DNA of 64,000 nucleotides from assembly GCA_030549775.1 (NCBI GenBank), contig CM060174.1:22618693-22682692 (forward strand), written 5' to 3'. The notes under the pieces were generated by a model. That model was given only the letters and a program-made list of their open reading frames with translations. It was not told where the DNA came from and did no database searches. Shown piece after piece: positions 59,542-64,000 of the stretch (positions within the stretch are counted from its first letter, which is position 1; every line of letters begins with the position of its first letter). The position numbers and the translations under genes are program-made. Origin of the DNA: Tamarix chinensis (lineage: Eukaryota > Streptophyta > Magnoliopsida > Caryophyllales > Tamaricaceae).

Positions 59542-60496
59542 AACCATAAAAGGCTACCTTTTGTCTTAAAAATAGAGTGTTAAGGGAAGAGCTAAAGTCT
59601 TCATCTTTTATCACCTTTAATTTTTCCTTACTTCAGGAAAGAAGGAGTGAACTAAAACCAACATTATATGAAGAGAGAGAAGCACAATGCTTTCACAAGG
59701 AAGGGAAAAAATTAGAGAAAGCTTTTTTTTTCTCTATAGAGGGAAGAAGAAGGAAAATAGAAGGATGGTCAACACTAAGGGAAATTTTCTACAAGGATAA
59801 GGGAGAAGAAAGTAAGACACAAGTAAGGAATGAGAATGGATCATAAATGAGAAGTATAGAGGTAAGGTTGGTCAACATTATTAGGAGAATGGGGGATGAG
59901 ACTGGTGAGGTAGAGTGTGGGCAAGCTAAGAATTGAGGGCTAACTTGATGGAGTGGTTGGGGTTAAGTGCAATACAAATTGGGTATGGTATTGGGTTGGA
60001 AAGTTAAAGAATGGTTCAAAAAGTCAATCTTGCAGCCCCATTGCCAAAAGAGATAGGGAAAGGTGAGGGAGAAGAAAAATGTGAAGCTTGCCTCAAAAGT
60101 GCCTTTTGGGAAATGTTTTGCTGAATAAAATTATGTAATGATCTAAATCATGAGGAAATAATCCCAGCGCAATAAAAAATGCTTATTAGAATTATTGGAC
60201 TTTACTTAGAGTATTTCATAAACATTAGGGAGAATTTTGAATCAAAATTAAAAATGGATATGAAATTATAAGACAACCAATCGATCAGTTTGGGGAAACT
60301 AGTTGACTAGTTTGTCGAGAACAAGAATGTTAAATTTTCTAGCACACTTGTCTATCAATTATGTAAAAAAGTTTGTTAGTACACCTAAAATTCAATTATT
60401 ATAAGATTTCAAATCCATCTCTAACCCAAAGCTCATTTATTTTATAACGAAAAAATTCTAAATATAATTTGAAGGATTTTGGGATAAGGTATTACA

Positions 60497-61005
60497 AAGG
60501 AACATAAGGCTCAACTAGAAGCATTGTTAGAGAAGGTATGCATCTGACCAAGTGTATCACATAGGGTAGCACAAGTTTTTTCCATCAAGAGGAAGGATAG
60601 ATTGGGGTATATAACAATGCTTATGTTACTAGTGGGTCAAATGTTTTTGAGGTATATAGCGATGCTTGTAAGTATATATTAGGTAGTGTGCTGATGTAAC
60701 ATGGAAGTATAGCAACTTATGTATCTCAATAATTGAAGTTGTATGAAAAAAACTATGGGATACATAATTTAGAGTTTTTGTTGGTGGTGTTCACTTTGAA
60801 TATCTTGAGGCACTACTTCTATAGAGTTCAGTAAAATTTCTACATCGATCACAAGAGTCTCAAGTATATTTTCACAAAATAGGAATTGAATTTGAGATAA
60901 TGTTGATGGAGGGATTTGGTTAATGATTATGATCTAGAGTTGAACTACTATGACGTTAAGACCAATATTGTGGTGGATGCTCTTAGCTGGAAGATGTTTC
61001 ATTCC
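60497..61005 (+). pseudogene. RT fragment and RNase H of D
   Basis: KEHKAQLEALLEK and a stop in place of Arg (TGA from CGA) lead to PSVSHRVAQVFSIKRKD (to about 60600). The frame then jumps directly to RNase H: YSDACKYILGSVLM, YVSQ, LKLYEKNYGIHNLEFLLVVFTL, LRHYFY, FYIDHKSLKYIFT and NIVVDALSWKM (60640-61005). The whole RT core including YxDD is missing. Confidence 0.85.
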
Positions 61006-61029
61006 TTGACCATAATTTTGTTGTTAAAT

Positions 61030-61720
61030 CACTTGTGTTGGAGGCTCAAGGAGATGGAGATTGAGTTGATCAGTCGTAGTAGTTTGTAAATAAAGTTGAG
61101 TTCCCTCATCGTTATATATTATATCTGTAAGGAGATTTGAACCAACAAACCTAATGATTTCAAGCTTGAGAGGATGAAGCTAGGTGTTACAGAAGGTAGA
61201 ACTTAGGGATTTTAGATCTACTAGGATGGTAGTGTCAGATATCATGTTATGTGGTGTGTAACATAGGGATGTGTTGAGCTCAAAATGATGATCCTTGAGG
61301 ACACTTTACTCTTTATTCCATCCATCCTAGAAAGGATAAGTAATATAAGGATATAAAGAATGTATTTTGGTGTCCATATATGAAATGTGAGGTTTCAAAG
61401 TTTGTTACCCAATGTTTCACTTGCTCGAAGGTTTAAATTGAGCATAAGAGATTAGTAGGGTTAATATAACCACTAAAATTTATCGAATGGAAGTGGGATA
61501 GTATATCCACTAATTTTTTTGGGGTTCTTCTAAATACCCATAGTTGTTTCGATTCTATCTGCATTATTATGGACTGTCTCACTAAGTCAATAGTGTTCAT
61601 ACTAATGAAGATGACATAGGTTATGGAGTATTTAACTAGTTCAAATGAAAATTTGCGAGCTTTGAATGGGTGTATGATGCACACCATAACATTGTTTTGA
61701 TTAGTATAAGTGCTATAGAA
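61030..61720 (+). pseudogene. integrase remnant of D
   Basis: YKDIKNVFWCPYMKCEVSKFV and CFTCSKV (about 61346-61436) mark the zinc domain. PLKFIEWKWDSIS (from 61468) starts the core, followed by FDSICIIMDCLTKSIVFILMKMT (about 61546-61617). The frame fades before the copia LTR. No C-terminal part or chromodomain remains in the window. Confidence 0.8.
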
Positions 61721-61781
61721 GTTTAATATGGAATTATGAATTCTATGATAAACACGGGGGCCTTTTGTTTACTAACATAGG

Positions 61782-62201
61782 TGTTATTTATTCATAGAAT
61801 GTTTTAATTTGAGTTTTGGGCAAAAATTCAAGAGTAAGGAAATTAATATGGGGATCCCATGTTTCCTAACACAACCCTTGTTTTTTAGTGACTTTACAAA
61901 ACACTCTATTTTCCTCGGTAGGATTTTATCTGCTATTAAAAAAATAGGATAAAACCCTAGCCATTATGTCATGTCAGCCAATTTATTCTTCTTTTCCATA
62001 TATTTCTCCATTTTTAGAGAATCTTAGATATATGTAATTGGTCGATAGATTTGTTTAATATCATCGTAATTACACAAGTGCGTGAATAAATATATGTATT
62101 TTTCCTTAAATTTTTTATCCTACAATTGAATTATCAATTGTTCAATTGTCTTGTTAATTCATGATTTGGGGTGGGATCCACTCAATCCATGTTATTTCAC
62201 A
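61782..62201 (+). mobile_element. 5' LTR of Ty1/copia element E
   Basis: It ends TTATTTCACA at 62201, six bases before a clear primer site. The start TGTTATTTATTC at 61782 is a guess from the TGTT rule and the end of D homology. Confidence 0.5.
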
Positions 62202-62207
62202 GTAATT

Positions 62208-62220
62208 TGGTATCAGATAT
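62208..62220 (+). promoter_or_regulatory. primer-binding site of E
   Basis: TGGTATCAGATAT, matching initiator tRNA-Met (TGGTATCAGAGC) in the first ten bases. Confidence 0.8.
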
Positions 62221-62244
62221 GTGGTTGTTGAAAAGATATGTTAA

Positions 62245-64000
62245 TTATGATTTTTATAAGATTTGATATTGAGAAAGTTCAATCGGTTCTACAATTTTAC
62301 ATTATGGAAATTAAATATGCTAGCAATTTTGATTCTACATAGGTTGGAAAAAGCATTATCCAGTCATTTGAATATGTTAGAATCCAAGAGAGATGAGAGA
62401 TTTGAATAGGTATATTCGAAGCCCTTATCTACCATATAACTATGCTTGTCAAAAGAGGTATTATAGGAAGTGGCAAAGAAATTAATGATGGCTACCTTGT
62501 GGATGAAGCATGAGTCATTATACATGACACAATTAGTATAAAATCAATTAAAATTAAAAATTGGCTTCATAACCTAACTTAAGGTGAGGGTTAATATTTA
62601 AAAGTTCATTTGGATGGGTTTGATTATATTGTGATGGATTTTCATAGCATATAAGTCAAAATTGAAGATGAATATTTATCTATTATACTTTTTTATTCTT
62701 TACCTGCTAGCTTTAAGCATTCTTGCGAGGTTGTTTTGTATGGGAAAGTCAAGTTAGTCCTTGAGGATGTGAAATTTAACCTGTTATAAAAACAAGTTTA
62801 TTGGTAGAGAGTTGACTGGTAGTAGTACTTTCGGGAACTCACATAATTAGGAGTGGAGGTTTGGTGATAATAAAAAGTCCATATCTAAGTTGAAGAGCTA
62901 GCAAAAGAATGTGACATGTTATGGGTTTTACAAGAAGGGGCATATTAAGAAGTTTTTTCCTAATTGAAAGCCTAATGATAAGTTTGGCGAGTCATCTAGT
63001 ATGAAGGATGTTGTTGCTCCTATAGCCCATAATGATAGTAATGGAGGTGTGTTGATGGCCACCAATAGATAAACTAAGATAAATGATAAATGGATAATGG
63101 ATTCTAGGTGTTATTACCATATATCTCCCATCCAGAGTTGGTTTTAGACGTTTGAGGTGACTTGGGGTGTATTTTTCTTAATGGGCAATGATGTTTTCTG
63201 TAAATTTGCTAAGATAGAGATGGTGAAGATGAGGATGCATCATGGTATGGTCAGAACACTATCCAATATGAGACATGTCACTTTGATGACTAAGAACCTC
63301 ATCTCTTTGAGTTTCTTTTGATTATAATGGATATCGGTATGTTATTAAGGGTAGTACCTTGAGTGTTATAAAAGGGGCTCTAGTGGTGATGAAAGGAAAG
63401 TGGGTCGGGAAACTATATGAGTAAGTCGGTTCCACTATTTAGGGATTGCTACTATAACATCATTGAGGTTAATAGACTCAGATGTTATAAGAATTTAGCA
63501 CATAAGATTAGGGAAATTGAGTATTAGGGGACTTACTGAGCTCTCTAAGAGGGCATTGCTTGATGGACAGAGTAGAGGTACTATAGACTTCTATGATCAT
63601 TGTGTGTCTGGAAAGTAGAACTAGATTAGCTTTTCAATAGATAAACATACTATAATTACATCTCTTGATTATATCCATTTAGATTATGGGGTCTAGTGAG
63701 AGTGGTTTTCAAAGGTGGTTCATGGTTCTTGCTCACATTTGTTAATGATTTCTCTTGAAAGGTATATATGTATTTCTTAAAGCATAATAATGATTGTGTT
63801 TAGAATTTTTTAATGCTAGAAGACTTTACTAGACAAGCAGAATGGGAAGCAAGTTAAGTGTACTAGGATGAATAATGTTTTTGATTTATTGAGTAGAGTT
63901 TCACTTGCTTCTGCCTAGACCATAAGATAATGAGACGGTGCACTTGTGTTGGGGCACCACAATAGAATGAGTTTGATGAGCAAATGGAAAGAACCTATTA
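62245..64000 (+). pseudogene. Ty1/copia gag, protease and start of integrase (E)
   Basis: The gag start resembles RFDIEKFN and FTLWKLNMLAIL (about 62260-62325). A zinc knuckle at 62917 reads CYGFYKKGHIKKFF, with two Cys lost. The protease follows at 63091: WIMDSRCYYHISP, where DSG is DSR. Next are HHGMVRTLSNMRHV and MTKNLISLSFF, the pre-integrase block IRLGKLSIRGLTELSKRALLDG (about 63505-63570) and DYIHLDYGV of the integrase start (about 63668). The order protease-integrase before RT and the pre-integrase block define Ty1/copia. The sequence looks Tork-like, but that is tentative. It continues past the window. Confidence 0.8.

Larger units (their letters stand above)
57127..60496 (-). mobile_element. 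solo LTR S (3.37 kb, C family)
   Basis: TCTAACATCCCCGC on the left to ATAAGGTATTACA on the right, flanked by exact AAGGA duplications (57122-57126, 60497-60501). Its right 1.8 kb aligns with both LTRs of C in the same orientation. It contains a four-unit 55 bp repeat (58400-58610), motif islands (58740-59060, 60270-60380) and (AGA)n at 59508-59541. It has no coding capacity; frames at 58477, 59420 and 59577 are artefacts. Confidence 0.88.

Overview
This is an intergenic block of a land-plant nuclear genome. It is AT-rich, I find no intact host gene, and almost every base that can be assigned belongs to a decayed retroelement. The land-plant assignment rests on the families present: Athila-type Ty3/gypsy with a tRNA-Asp primer site, chromoviruses with and without a chromodomain, a Tat-lineage protease remnant, a Ty1/copia element, a plant L1-type LINE, a Cassandra-type 5S-carrying LTR and a Tourist-like MITE. 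I cannot name the species or decide monocot versus dicot.

Layout. 1-942 is the 5' end (minus strand) of a Tekay-like LTR cut by the window edge. 1001-4095 is a 5'-truncated LINE (plus). 4154-6199 is unassigned AT-rich DNA. 6200-7985 is the 3' half of a CRM-like chromovirus on minus (B3). 7986-8792 is unassigned, and 8793-9160 is a Tat-type protease fragment on minus. 9268-13391 is a second CRM-like copy on plus (B1), which stops inside its reverse transcriptase, exactly where a Tekay-like element (D, plus) begins.

From 13392 to about 61781 the sequence is best read as one nest. D starts with a 5' LTR in pieces (13392-14578, 15477-16219, 53689-55251), interrupted by a small solo LTR (14579-15476) and by a whole Athila-type element F on minus (16220-53688). 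F carries four insertions: a tandem pair of LTR-like units (17977-19750); a Tekay-like element C on minus (19946-34257), whose 3' LTR is split by a complete CRM-like element B2 (20218-26828); a 6.9 kb Tekay-like solo LTR A1 (35779-42653), which itself holds a Cassandra solo LTR, an Athila-type solo LTR and a MITE; and a 4.9 kb solo LTR A2 (44901-49768) of the same family in the opposite orientation. D resumes at 53689 with the end of its LTR, gag, protease and the start of RT, is broken by solo LTR S (57127-60496), then continues with RNase H and integrase to about 61720. A Ty1/copia element E (LTR 61782-62201, gag and protease after it) runs off the right edge.

Five junctions are closed by exact target-site duplications that I could read directly: CACTT for A1, CCTGT for Cassandra, TTA for the MITE, ACCAA for A2 and AAGGA for S. 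C has a weaker low-complexity match, AATAA. All coding regions are broken by stops and frameshifts, and several catalytic residues are lost, so nothing here looks autonomously active. The points most worth a second look are the 5S-bearing Cassandra LTR, the two CRM-like copies that share the same loss of the integrase catalytic Glu, the pol frame that continues into the LTR in three copies, and the back-to-back LTR-like units carrying telo-box motifs.
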